Positions 35,479-42,901 of a DNA stretch of 64,000 nt are shown piece by piece. The notes under the pieces are model-generated. The model was not told where the DNA came from, made no database searches, and saw only the letters and a program-made list of their open reading frames with translations. The DNA comes from Arenivirga flava (GTDB lineage Bacteria; Actinomycetota; Actinomycetes; Actinomycetales; Microbacteriaceae): positions 2,523,809-2,587,808 of the forward strand of contig NZ_BSUL01000001.1 in assembly GCF_030161575.1 (NCBI RefSeq). Reading direction: 5' to 3'. The translations under genes were made by a program, and so were the position numbers. Positions within the stretch are counted from its first letter, which is position 1; the number at the start of each line of letters is the position of its first letter.

Positions 35479-35526
35479 GGGCCGAGCCGGTCGCCGCGCA
35501 CCCCACGCGCGCGGCGACCGGCGGTC

Positions 35527-36546
35527 TCAGCCCTCGCGCACCCGCAGCACGCGCTTGCCGCGCGTGCGTCTCGTCTCCCCTGCGGCGTGCGCCTCGGCGG
35601 CCTGCTCGAGCGGATGCACGGAGCTCACGTGCACCGTCACATCGCCGGAGTCGATGAGCCGGCCGATGACGGCCAGGGTCTGCGCGTTGCCGGCCACCTG
35701 GAATCCGCTCGCCCGCACGCCCGCCGCGGCGGCCTCGTCCGCCATCGTCGGCCAGCTGCCCGTGGGCGCGTTGACGAGGATGCCGCCCGGGCGCAGCAGC
35801 GCCAGCGAGCGACTGCCGGTGTCGGCGTGCACGTTGCCGATCAGGTCGATCACGACGTCGACCTCGTCGAGCACCTCGTCGAAGCGCTCGGCGCGGTAGT
35901 CGATCACCCGATGGGCGCCGAGCGAGTGGAGCCAGGCGGCGTTCTCGGCGGAGGCGGTGGCCGTCACATGGCCGCCGAAGTAGGCCGCGAACTGCACCGC
36001 GAAGTGGCCGACGCCGCCAGCGCCCGCGTGCACCAGCACCCGGCTGCCCTCGTGCACCTTGGCGACCTCCACGACCATGCCCCAGGCCGTGAGCGCGGCG
36101 CACGGCACCGCCGCGGCCTCGACGTGCCCGAGGGACGCGGGCTTGCGCGCCACGGCCAGGCTGGGCGCGCTCACGAACTCGGCGTACGAGCCCGTGCCGC
36201 GCGGGAACGGGAGCAGACCGTAGACCTCGTCGCCGGGCTGCAGCGGATGCGCCGCGTAGGGCGCCTGCACGACCACGCCGCTGAAGTCGAGGCCCAGCAC
36301 CGCGGGGTAGTCGGTGATCCCGGGGGTCACGCCGCGACCCGCGCGCGTCTTCACGTCGAGCGGGTTCACGCCGGCGGCGACCACCTCGACCAGCACCTCG
36401 TCGCGCAGGCGCAGCACGCGCGGCACCTGCGCCGCGCGCAGCACCTCCGGCCCGCCGGGGCCGTCGTACACGGCGGCGCGCATCGTCTCCGGCAGCTCGG
36501 ACGCTGCGACGACGGCAGCGGTGCTGGTGGTGGGCGTCTCGGGCAT
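35527..36546 (-). CDS. zinc-independent quinone reductase-type NADPH oxidoreductase
   Basis: 339 residues from ATG 36546 (GGGGAG upstream). MDR superfamily: catalytic GroES-like domain (VVAAGVNPLDVKTRAG, LGLDFSGVV) and Rossmann domain with the NADPH loop VLVHAGAGGVGHFAVQFA. Cys ligands for zinc are absent, as in the quinone oxidoreductase (QOR) branch. It likely reduces quinones or enones with NADPH. Single gene. Confidence 0.87.
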   Translation of the reverse strand: MPETPTTSTAAVVAASELPETMRAAVYDGPGGPEVLRAAQVPRVLRLRDEVLVEVVAAGVNPLDVKTRAGRGVTPGITDYPAVLGLDFSGVVVQAPYAAHPLQPGDEVYGLLPFPRGTGSYAEFVSAPSLAVARKPASLGHVEAAAVPCAALTAWGMVVEVAKVHEGSRVLVHAGAGGVGHFAVQFAAYFGGHVTATASAENAAWLHSLGAHRVIDYRAERFDEVLDEVDVVIDLIGNVHADTGSRSLALLRPGGILVNAPTGSWPTMADEAAAAGVRASGFQVAGNAQTLAVIGRLIDSGDVTVHVSSVHPLEQAAEAHAAGETRRTRGKRVLRVREG

Positions 36547-36672
36547 GGTGTCTCCCCGCTCATCGAAGGCTGCGCGGGCGTCTCGCGTCCCGGCCCGCAC
36601 GCCTCCATCCAATCGTGCGGATGCTTCCACGGCGTTACGGGCAGGTCACCGTGTCGTGCGCGGTGCGTCCGA

Positions 36673-37536
36673 TCAGTAACCGCGGCTGCGAGCGACCTCG
36701 AGGCCGTCGAGCACCATCTCGGCGTAGCGGATGAGCGTGCTGATCTGGGCTTCGTCGCGCTCGATCCAGCGGCACTGCGGCACCTCGTCGAGCACTCGGA
36801 AGTCCTTGTGCTGCTCCCAGACGAGCAGGGTGCGCTCGGCGCCGAGCACGTACTGCTGCCACCAGATCTGCCGCAGGTAGCCGCGCGGGATGCTGCGCCA
36901 CGGCTTGCTCGTGGTCTTGATCTCGGCGAGCTCGACCGAGCCCGAGCCGCGCGAGACCACGCCGTCGGGGGTCGCCAGGTGCTGCGGCGCCTCGAAGGCG
37001 TGGAACAGCGCGTTGCTCGCGGCGATGCCGTGCTCGTCGAAGACCCAGCGGGCGATCACCGGCTCGCGGCGACGGCCGTGCTCGGTGTAGGCGTTGCCGC
37101 CGAAGCCCGAACCGTTGAGCTTCTCCCACAGCACCGACTTCACGGCGCTCTCGCTCGTGAGCTTCGCGACATCGGTGGCGGTGATGCCGCGGCTGCGGGC
37201 GCGGATCCACGACACCCGGTCGTCCGAGTAGGCGACGATGCGCGAGCGGTGGTCGACCATCGCCGACGGGTCGAGCGACTGCCGAGCCTGCTGCTCGCGG
37301 ATGCCCTCCGGCTGCGGCGCACTCACGATCAGCAGCGGCGCGGCGGCGGCGGCCGCGCGCTGGGCGATGCCCGGGTCGAGGTCCACGGGGGAGACGGGAG
37401 CGGATGCGGGCTGCGGCGAGGCGTTGCGGACGGGCGCCGCCTCGAGCACGGCCTCGGCCACGTCGAAAGGACCGGACGCGGGGCCGAAGAGGGGGACCGA
37501 GCCCGCGCCGGCGTCGAAGGCGCTGCTCGAGGTCAT
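36673..37536 (-). CDS. YqaJ-type viral recombinase family nuclease
   Basis: 287 residues. After a 95-residue Ala/Pro-rich lead, the lambda-exonuclease fold appears: SRGITATDVAKL, YTEHGRRREPVIARWVF (catalytic Glu region), LATPDGVV (Asp), VELAEIKTTSKPWRSIP (Glu-x-Lys active site) and YLRQIWWQQYVLGA. These are PD-(D/E)XK nucleases that phages pair with an annealing protein; chromosomal copies are common in Microbacteriaceae. No annealase or other phage gene is nearby. Likely a domesticated recombination nuclease (inference). Confidence 0.85.
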   Translation of the reverse strand: MTSSSAFDAGAGSVPLFGPASGPFDVAEAVLEAAPVRNASPQPASAPVSPVDLDPGIAQRAAAAAAPLLIVSAPQPEGIREQQARQSLDPSAMVDHRSRIVAYSDDRVSWIRARSRGITATDVAKLTSESAVKSVLWEKLNGSGFGGNAYTEHGRRREPVIARWVFDEHGIAASNALFHAFEAPQHLATPDGVVSRGSGSVELAEIKTTSKPWRSIPRGYLRQIWWQQYVLGAERTLLVWEQHKDFRVLDEVPQCRWIERDEAQISTLIRYAEMVLDGLEVARSRGY

Positions 37537-37665
37537 CCATCCATTGTGCGCCCTCGCCGCGCGCAGCCCGTCCGCCCGCCCGCGCGTCGTGCATCCGCTC
37601 GCGCTCCTCGTGCCGATCCGCTCGCCCTCGTCCTCCAGCCGCCTCCCCCTCTCCGCCCCCAGCAG

Positions 37666-37726
37666 GCAGATCGGCGAGTTCGTGCCGCTACGACGAGCGG
37701 GATGCGACCCGGAGGCGCCGATCTGC
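37666..37726. repeat. dispersed palindrome, family 2, copy B
   Basis: Starts GCAGATCGGCGAGTTCGTGC and ends GCGCCGATCTGC. It abuts the stop of the following minus-strand gene. Same family as 24913, 38835 and 38973. Confidence 0.8.
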
Positions 37727-37728
37727 GG

Positions 37729-38637
37729 TCAGAGAGCTCCGCGAGCGGCGAGGATGCGAGCGATCTCGCGGGCCATGACCCGCAGATCGTCGCTTGCGGT
37801 CACCCGGATGAGCAGCCATCCGTCGGCCATGAGGCGGCGGTGCCGTTCGACGTCCCGCCGCCATTGCGCCGGGTCGGTCCGATGCTGGTCGCCCTCGTAC
37901 TCGATGGCGGTCCGCCGCAGCTCGTCCACGAGGTCCACGCGTCCGATCCGCCGGCCCCGCCGGTCGTGCACGGTCGGATTGACGTGCAGCCAGGTGATGC
38001 CGACGGTCACCAGCTCGTACCGCAGCAGCGACTCCTTGCGCGAATCGCTGCCTCCGTCGAGCAGCGGGAGCGCCTCGCGGAGCCGTCGCACCCCCACGGT
38101 GCCGCGGGGCAGCCCGGCGAGCGCATCGGCGAGCTCGGACCGCGTCGCCAGCGCCGGGCGCTCGCGGTCGCGCAGGAGGTGGTCGCCCGCCGCCACCAGG
38201 TCGGCCGTGCCCAGGCTCGCCGCGAGGTCGCACCACGTCCGAGCCGGCGACGTCACGGGCGCGCCGGAGACGGTCCGTCGCTCGTGCGGATCGAGCCGGC
38301 GCGAGTGTCCGGCGAATCCGCGCGCCTGCTTCGCGCGAGCCGGCGCAGGTGTCGTGACGTGAAGGACCTCCGAACGCTCGAGTCGCGCCGGCAGCGGGAT
38401 GCCGTAGAGGATCGCGGCGGTCTGGTGCGAGAAGACGGCGCCCTCGGGGATCAGCGGCGCGGCGGCGATGGCGAGATCCCTCGGGGTCCGAGGGGTGCCC
38501 CGACGCCATCGGACCCCGCGCAGCGGAGCCTCGAGATCGGCGCGGCGCAGCCTCCCGGCCGGGAGCCCTGCGACGCGGGCTCGTCGGACGGTCAGCGGCA
38601 GGCGCACGGACGGTGGCAGCGGTCGCGGGGTTCTCAT
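37729..38637 (-). CDS. DUF559-like / AbiEi-like protein with endonuclease-fold C-terminus
   Basis: 302 residues from ATG 38637; starts at 38748 or 38736 are also open. N-terminal part has the winged-helix-like layout of AbiEi-type proteins (VAGLPAGRLRRADLEAPLRGVR; FSHQTAAILYGIPLP). The C-terminus carries the very-short-patch-repair/DUF559-like nuclease pattern: RVDLVDELRRTAIEYEGDQH and LMADGWLLIRVTASD. Abundant in Microbacteriaceae genomes and of unknown role; a toxin-antitoxin or defence function is only suggested. Flanked by family 2 palindromes on both sides. Confidence 0.7.
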   Translation of the reverse strand: MRTPRPLPPSVRLPLTVRRARVAGLPAGRLRRADLEAPLRGVRWRRGTPRTPRDLAIAAAPLIPEGAVFSHQTAAILYGIPLPARLERSEVLHVTTPAPARAKQARGFAGHSRRLDPHERRTVSGAPVTSPARTWCDLAASLGTADLVAAGDHLLRDRERPALATRSELADALAGLPRGTVGVRRLREALPLLDGGSDSRKESLLRYELVTVGITWLHVNPTVHDRRGRRIGRVDLVDELRRTAIEYEGDQHRTDPAQWRRDVERHRRLMADGWLLIRVTASDDLRVMAREIARILAARGAL

Positions 38638-38773
38638 GCTCGACGATGTGCGAGGCCGCGCGTGCTCGGACCGCCCTCCACCGCGCGTGCTGCCTGCGAC
38701 TGACTGTGGAGGGATGCTGCTCTGCGGCTCCTCCATCCGTCCCGTCACCAGCCCCCTGTGCGCATGCCCCTTA

Positions 38774-38833
38774 CCCCGACTCCACCTCCCTCACCCCGCC
38801 TCCACCTCCCTCATCCCGACTCCACCTCCCCCA
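38774..38833. repeat. three tandem 20-bp units
   Basis: Units CCCCGACTCCACCTCCCTCA, then the same with CGCC for CGAC, then with T for the first C and CCCA at the end. Period exactly 20. One strand is nearly pure pyrimidine. Confidence 0.85.
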
Positions 38834-38834
38834 T

Positions 38835-38897
38835 CGCAGATCGGCGGCTTGATGCTGCTCCCACAGGGGTAGAGCAGCGCGAAGTCGCCGATCTGCG
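38835..38897. repeat. dispersed palindrome, family 2, copy C
   Basis: CGCAGATCGGCG at the left pairs with CGCCGATCTGCG at the right; inner arms ATGCTGCTC / GAGCAGCGC. Starts one base after the tandem repeat. Confidence 0.85.
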
Positions 38898-38972
38898 AGT
38901 TCCAGGTGCGGTCCCGCCCGGGGCGCCGCGCCCGCCTGCCACACCTGCGCCCCGCCCCTCGCCTCGCGCCCT

Positions 38973-39035
38973 CGCAGATCGGCGGGTTCGTGACGCTCTC
39001 GGCGGAAGAGAGCAGCACGAAGGCGCCGATCTGCG
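38973..39035. repeat. dispersed palindrome, family 2, copy D
   Basis: CGCAGATCGGCG and CGCCGATCTGCG at the ends; inner arms GTTCGTGACGCTCTC / GAGAGCAGCACGAA. Best-preserved copy, 63 bp like copy C. Confidence 0.87.
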
Positions 39036-39172
39036 GACTTCGAGGCAGTCTCGGCTGAAGCGCACCCAGCGACCGACCGGCCGCCGAGCGCGGGCTATGA
39101 AGCGCATATGAGCCACGATGCGGCATAGCCTCACCACAGCCGGTTCATAGGAATGCGCGGATACTCGGAATC

Positions 39173-39934
39173 GTGACCGAAGCGACCGATTCCCGACACC
39201 TCGCCCCCAGTGCGCCGCGCGCGGCGCTCACGCGCGCCGACGGCACCCCCATCCGCGTGCTCGTCGTGGACGACGAGGCGAGCCTCACCGACCTGCTCTC
39301 GATGGCCCTGCGCTACGAGGGCTGGGAGATCAAGGCGGCCGGCGACGGGCACTCGGCGCTCGCCGCCGCGCGCGAGTTCAAGCCCGACGTGGTGGTGCTC
39401 GACATCATGCTGCCCGACATCGACGGGCTGACCGTGCTGCAGCGGATGCGCCAGAACGGCCAGGACGTGCCGGTGCTGTTCCTCACCGCGAAGGACTCCG
39501 TGGACGACCGCATCACCGGCCTCACCGCCGGCGGCGACGACTACGTGACGAAGCCCTTCAGCCTGGAGGAGGTCGTGGCCCGGCTGCGCGGCCTCATCCG
39601 CCGCTCGACGCTGCTCGGCGTGCGCGAGGACGACCCGCAGCTCATCGTCGGCGATCTGGTGCTCGACGAGGACAGCTACGAGGTGCACCGCGGCGGGGTG
39701 CCGGTGGAGCTCACCGCGACCGAGTTCGAGCTGCTGCGCTACCTCATGCGCAACCCGCGCCGCGTGCTCAGCAAGGCACAGATCCTCGACCGGGTCTGGA
39801 GCTACGACTTCGGCGGCAAGTCGAGCGTCGTCGAGATCTACATCTCCTACCTGCGCAAGAAGATCGACACCCTGGGTGAGCCGATGATCCGCACCGTGCG
39901 CGGCGTCGGCTACATGATCAAGGCGCCGGAGTGA
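39173..39934 (+). CDS. OmpR-family response regulator
   Basis: 253 residues from GTG 39173. A 25-residue lead precedes the receiver: VVDDEASLTD, phospho-acceptor Asp77 in VVVLDIMLPDIDGL, LTAKDS, YVTKPFSLEE. Winged-helix DNA-binding domain at about 155-253 (LTATEFELLRYLMRNPRRVLSKAQIL, SVVEIYISYLRKKID). Nearest characterised relatives by motif are the TcrX/TrcR/CseB group. Overlaps the kinase by GTGA. Confidence 0.93.
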   Translation: MTEATDSRHLAPSAPRAALTRADGTPIRVLVVDDEASLTDLLSMALRYEGWEIKAAGDGHSALAAAREFKPDVVVLDIMLPDIDGLTVLQRMRQNGQDVPVLFLTAKDSVDDRITGLTAGGDDYVTKPFSLEEVVARLRGLIRRSTLLGVREDDPQLIVGDLVLDEDSYEVHRGGVPVELTATEFELLRYLMRNPRRVLSKAQILDRVWSYDFGGKSSVVEIYISYLRKKIDTLGEPMIRTVRGVGYMIKAPE

Positions 39935-41382
39935 CGACGGAGGCGCCGCGACGGCGGGTGCGCTGGACGCTGCGCCGGCGCCTCGTCGTGAGCATCGTCG
40001 CGCTGCTCGCCGTCCTGGGCGCCGCCATCGGCACCGTCAGCGTCGTGACGCTCGAGAGCGTGCTGGTGAGCCGCTTCGACCAGCAGCTCGCCGCCGCGGT
40101 CGCCCTCAGCCGCGACAACGTCGGCCCATACGGCTACGGGGGATCGCTCCCCTCCGCGGACGAGCTGCTCGCCCGGCAGCCGCTGGGCACGATCGCGGTG
40201 ATCGACAGCGAGGGCTACGGGATGCGCGGCTTCATCGTCGCGCCGAAGGGGGCCTCGGTCGGCACCGCTGACCAGATGGAGCTGGCCCTGCACGCCGCCC
40301 GCGACGGCCAGCCCGTCTCGACGGACCTCGGCGGCGAGCTCGGCGAGTACCGCCTGCTCGCGGCGACCACGGAGAACGGCGACTCGCTCGTCGTCGGGCT
40401 CCCCATGCGCGACGTCAACGCGACCGCTGCGGCGCTCACGACCGCCATCGTGCTCGTCATCCTCGCCGGCCTCATCCTGGCCGCCATCGCGGCCACCGTC
40501 ATCGTCCGGCTCGCACTGCGCCCCCTGCAGCGCGTGGCCGAGACGGTCTCGCACGTCGCCGAGCTGCCCCTCGACCGCGGCGAGGTCGCGCTCAGCGTGC
40601 GGGTGCCCGAGGGCGACACCGATCCCGGCACCGAGGTGGGCCAGGTGGGCGCCGCGGTGAACCGCATGCTCGGTCATATCGGCAGCGCGCTCGAGGCGCG
40701 GCAGGCGAGCGAGAACAAGGTGCGCCGCTTCGTGGCGGATGCGAGCCACGAGCTGCGCACGCCGCTGGCGTCGATCCGCGGCTACAGCGAGCTGACCCGC
40801 CGCGGCGGCCACGAGCTGCCGGACGACGTCGTCTACTCGATCGGCCGGATCGAGAGCGAGTCGCTGCGCATGACCGAGCTCGTCGAGGACCTGCTGCTGC
40901 TGGCCCGCCTCGACGAGGGCCGCGAGATCCGCCGCGCCGAGGTCGACCTCACGGCGCTGCTCATCGACGCGGTGAGCGACGCGCAGGCCGCCGGCCCCGA
41001 CCACGTCTGGCAGCTCGACCTGCCGGAGGAGCCGCTCACCGTCACCGGCGACGGCCCGCGCCTGCAGCAGGTCGTCGTCAACCTGCTCACGAACGCCCGC
41101 GTGCACACCCCCGAGGGCACGACGGTGCGCGTCGGGCTGCGAGCGGATGCGGACGAGGTGGTCGTCAGCGTCGCCGACGACGGTCCCGGCATCCCCGAGG
41201 GCATCCTCCCCTCGCTGTTCGAGCGCTTCGTGCGCGGCGACGCCTCCCGCTCGCGCAAGGCGGGCAGCTCCGGCTTGGGCCTCGCGATCGCCGCGGCCAT
41301 CGTGCAGGCGCACCACGGGCGCATCGACGTGGACTTCGAGCCCGGCGCCACCGAGTTCCGCATGGCGCTGCCGGCCGGGTGA
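39931..41382 (+). CDS. sensor histidine kinase of the OmpR-type pair
   Basis: 483 residues. Helix at about 16-38 (VVSIVALLAVLGAAIGTVSVV), an extracytoplasmic sensor of about 130 residues with no recognised fold, second helix (IVLVILAGLILAAIAATVIV), HAMP, HisKA with FVADASHELRTPLASIRGY, then HATPase (NLLTNARVHTPEG, VADDGPGIPE, GSSGLGLAIAAAIVQAHHG). Partner of the overlapping regulator. Signal unknown. Confidence 0.93.
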   Translation: MTTEAPRRRVRWTLRRRLVVSIVALLAVLGAAIGTVSVVTLESVLVSRFDQQLAAAVALSRDNVGPYGYGGSLPSADELLARQPLGTIAVIDSEGYGMRGFIVAPKGASVGTADQMELALHAARDGQPVSTDLGGELGEYRLLAATTENGDSLVVGLPMRDVNATAAALTTAIVLVILAGLILAAIAATVIVRLALRPLQRVAETVSHVAELPLDRGEVALSVRVPEGDTDPGTEVGQVGAAVNRMLGHIGSALEARQASENKVRRFVADASHELRTPLASIRGYSELTRRGGHELPDDVVYSIGRIESESLRMTELVEDLLLLARLDEGREIRRAEVDLTALLIDAVSDAQAAGPDHVWQLDLPEEPLTVTGDGPRLQQVVVNLLTNARVHTPEGTTVRVGLRADADEVVVSVADDGPGIPEGILPSLFERFVRGDASRSRKAGSSGLGLAIAAAIVQAHHGRIDVDFEPGATEFRMALPAG

Positions 41383-41397
41383 GCGCGCCGGGGCGAC

Positions 41398-41427
41398 TTG
41401 CGCTCCGGCCCGGGCGTGTCGTATAGT
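41398..41427 (+). promoter_or_regulatory. promoter of the rplJ-rplL operon
   Basis: TTGCGC (41398-41403), 18-base spacer, TATAGT (41422-41427), the most canonical promoter in the window. It leaves a leader of about 215 bases before rplJ. Confidence 0.8.
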
Positions 41428-41433
41428 GCTCGA

Positions 41434-41575
41434 AGCCAAAGACCGCCGGTCTCCGCTGCGCTCGCGCAGAGGAGCGAAGGTCCGAATCGAATCGGACGCC
41501 TGCGCAGGTGGAACAGAACGTCGAAGACCTCGTGTCATCCTCAGCCCTGAGCCTCTGCGCCGGGGCTTTTTCTTT
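41434..41575 (+). promoter_or_regulatory. ribosomal protein L10 leader with attenuator
   Basis: Long structured leader upstream of rplJ, in the position of the L10-binding autoregulatory leader. It ends with a weak stem AGCCC/GGGCT (41543-41547, 41563-41567) followed by TTTTTCTTT (41567-41575), one of very few T-tracts in the window. L10 (or L10-L12) binding would favour the terminator and limit rplJL. Structure inferred by eye. Confidence 0.6.
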
Positions 41576-41649
41576 GCCCAGTCCTTCGAAGCGGACCGGT
41601 CGGCGGCCACCAGCGGCATCCGCCGCGGGTGACAAGGAAAAGGAGTGCC

Positions 41650-42165
41650 ATGGCGAACAAGGAAGCTTCGGTCGCCGAGCTCACGGAGAAGTTCCAGAGC
41701 TCGACCGCCGTACTGCTCACCGAGTATCGCGGTCTCACGGTCGCGCAGCTGAAGACGCTGCGCAAGTCGATCGCTGCAGACGCGACCTTTGCCGTGGTGA
41801 AGAACACGCTCACGAAGATCGCGGCGAACAACGCCGGCATCTCGTCGTTCGACGACGAGCTCGCCGGTCCCTCCGCGATCGCCTTCGTGCACGGCGACCC
41901 CGTCGCCGTCGCGAAGTCGCTGCGTGACTTCGCCAAGGCCAACCCTCTGCTCGTGATCAAGAGCGGTTACTTCGACGGTAACCCGCTCTCCGCGGACGAG
42001 GTGAACAAGCTCGCCGACCTGGAGAGCCGTGAGGTGCTGCTGGCCAAGCTGGCCGGTGCCTTCAAGGCGTCGCTCTTCGGTGCCGCGTACCTGTTCAACG
42101 CTCCGCTCGCCCAGGCCGTTCGCACGGTCGACGCGCTGCGTGAGAAGCAGGAGGCCGGCAACTAG
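41650..42165 (+). CDS. rplJ: 50S ribosomal protein L10
   Basis: 171 residues from ATG 41650 (AAGGAG upstream). [29 protein letters not shown] and [15 protein letters not shown] are L10; the C-terminal helices ([23 protein letters not shown]) bind L7/L12 dimers. Its AT-richer third positions fit strong expression codon use. Confidence 0.98.
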   Translation: MANKEASVAELTEKFQSSTAVLLTEYRGLTVAQLKTLRKSIAADATFAVVKNTLTKIAANNAGISSFDDELAGPSAIAFVHGDPVAVAKSLRDFAKANPLLVIKSGYFDGNPLSADEVNKLADLESREVLLAKLAGAFKASLFGAAYLFNAPLAQAVRTVDALREKQEAGN

Positions 42166-42219
42166 GCATCCGCCTGGTCCGGTCCCACGACAACAAACCC
42201 CCTATCTAAGGAGAACACG

Positions 42220-42602
42220 ATGGCGAAGCTGTCGACCGACGAGCTGCTCGAGGCGTTCAAGGAGCTCACCCTCATCGAGCTCAGCGAGTTCGTGAAGAAG
42301 TTCGAGGAGACCTTCGAGGTCACCGCCGCTGCCCCTGTCGCCGTCGCCGCCGCTGGCGCCCGGCCGCCGCCGCCGAGGAGGTCGAGGAGAAGACCGAGTT
42401 CGACGTCGTTCTCGAGTCGGCCGGCGACAAGAAGATCCAGGTCATCAAGGCCGTGCGCGAGCTCACCTCGCTGGGTCTGGGCGAGGCCAAGGCGCTCGTC
42501 GACGGCGCCCCGGCGACCGTCCTCGAGGCGGCTGCCAAGGACGCCGCCGAGGCTGCCAAGGCGAAGCTCGAGGAGGCCGGCGCGACGGTGGGCCTCAAGT
42601 AA
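42220..42602 (+). CDS. rplL: 50S ribosomal protein L7/L12 (frameshifted as read)
   Basis: ATG 42220 with AAGGAG. The N-terminal dimer domain is intact ([27 protein letters not shown]) and runs into the hinge [11 protein letters not shown]. The C-terminal domain is one frame off: [51 protein letters not shown]. One C added to CCC at 42359-42361 restores a full protein of about 127 residues ending at 42602. L7/L12 recruits translation factors and is essential, so a sequencing deletion is the sensible reading. Confidence 0.93.
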
Positions 42603-42629
42603 GGACCCCCGCGCACCAGCGCATCGTGG

Positions 42630-42657
42630 AAGGGCCCCCGCTCCGGCGGGGGCCCTT
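42630..42657 (+). terminator. intrinsic terminator after rplL
   Basis: AAGGGCCCCCGC (42630-42641) pairs perfectly with 42646-42657 over a TCCG loop; the run CCCTTTTC follows. Strongest classical terminator in the window. Confidence 0.88.
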
Positions 42658-42735
42658 TTCGCGTTCCCGGGCGCATCCCCCAGGTCGCGTGCAGCGTTCG
42701 TTGCCCGACCGTGATCGGCGGATGGTCGCGCTCTC

Positions 42736-42763
42736 TTGCCCCCTCCGGCGGGCGCAATAGCCT
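42736..42763 (+). promoter_or_regulatory. possible promoter of the first sugar importer operon
   Basis: TTGCCC (42736-42741), 16-base spacer, TAGCCT (42758-42763). The leader that follows contains an inverted repeat GTGATGC/GCATCAC (42786-42792, 42801-42807) that could bind a regulator. Confidence 0.4.
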
Positions 42764-42901
42764 CGACCAGAGGGGTCACGCCGGCGTGATGCAGCAGGTC
42801 GCATCACGGCTTCTACCGGCGAAGACTCGAGGACCGCGCACACCCGGCACCGAATCGCACCACCGGGGTGGCGGTCTCGCTCGAGCTAGAGGAGAACGTC
42901 A

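Larger units (their letters stand above)
38638..39172. other. 535-bp gene-free repeat region
   Basis: No believable gene on either strand. It holds a triple 20-bp tandem repeat (38774-38833) directly followed by two family 2 palindromes (38835-38897, 38973-39035). The last 70 bp contain the promoter of the response regulator: GATACT ends seven bases before GTG 39173. Confidence 0.75.

Noticed and set aside
36673-37536. Prophage remnant around the YqaJ nuclease
   Set aside because: No integrase, structural, lysis or annealing gene and no attachment repeats within 10 kb; treated as a chromosomal gene.
35587-38703. Open frame of over 1000 codons on the plus strand
   Set aside because: It lies opposite three recognisable minus-strand genes and has a His/Arg/Gly/Ala composition typical of antisense frames in GC-rich DNA; no domain is visible.
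38774-39035. Possible CRISPR array
   Set aside because: The 20-bp units are directly adjacent without spacers, the palindromes are not equally spaced, and no cas gene is near.
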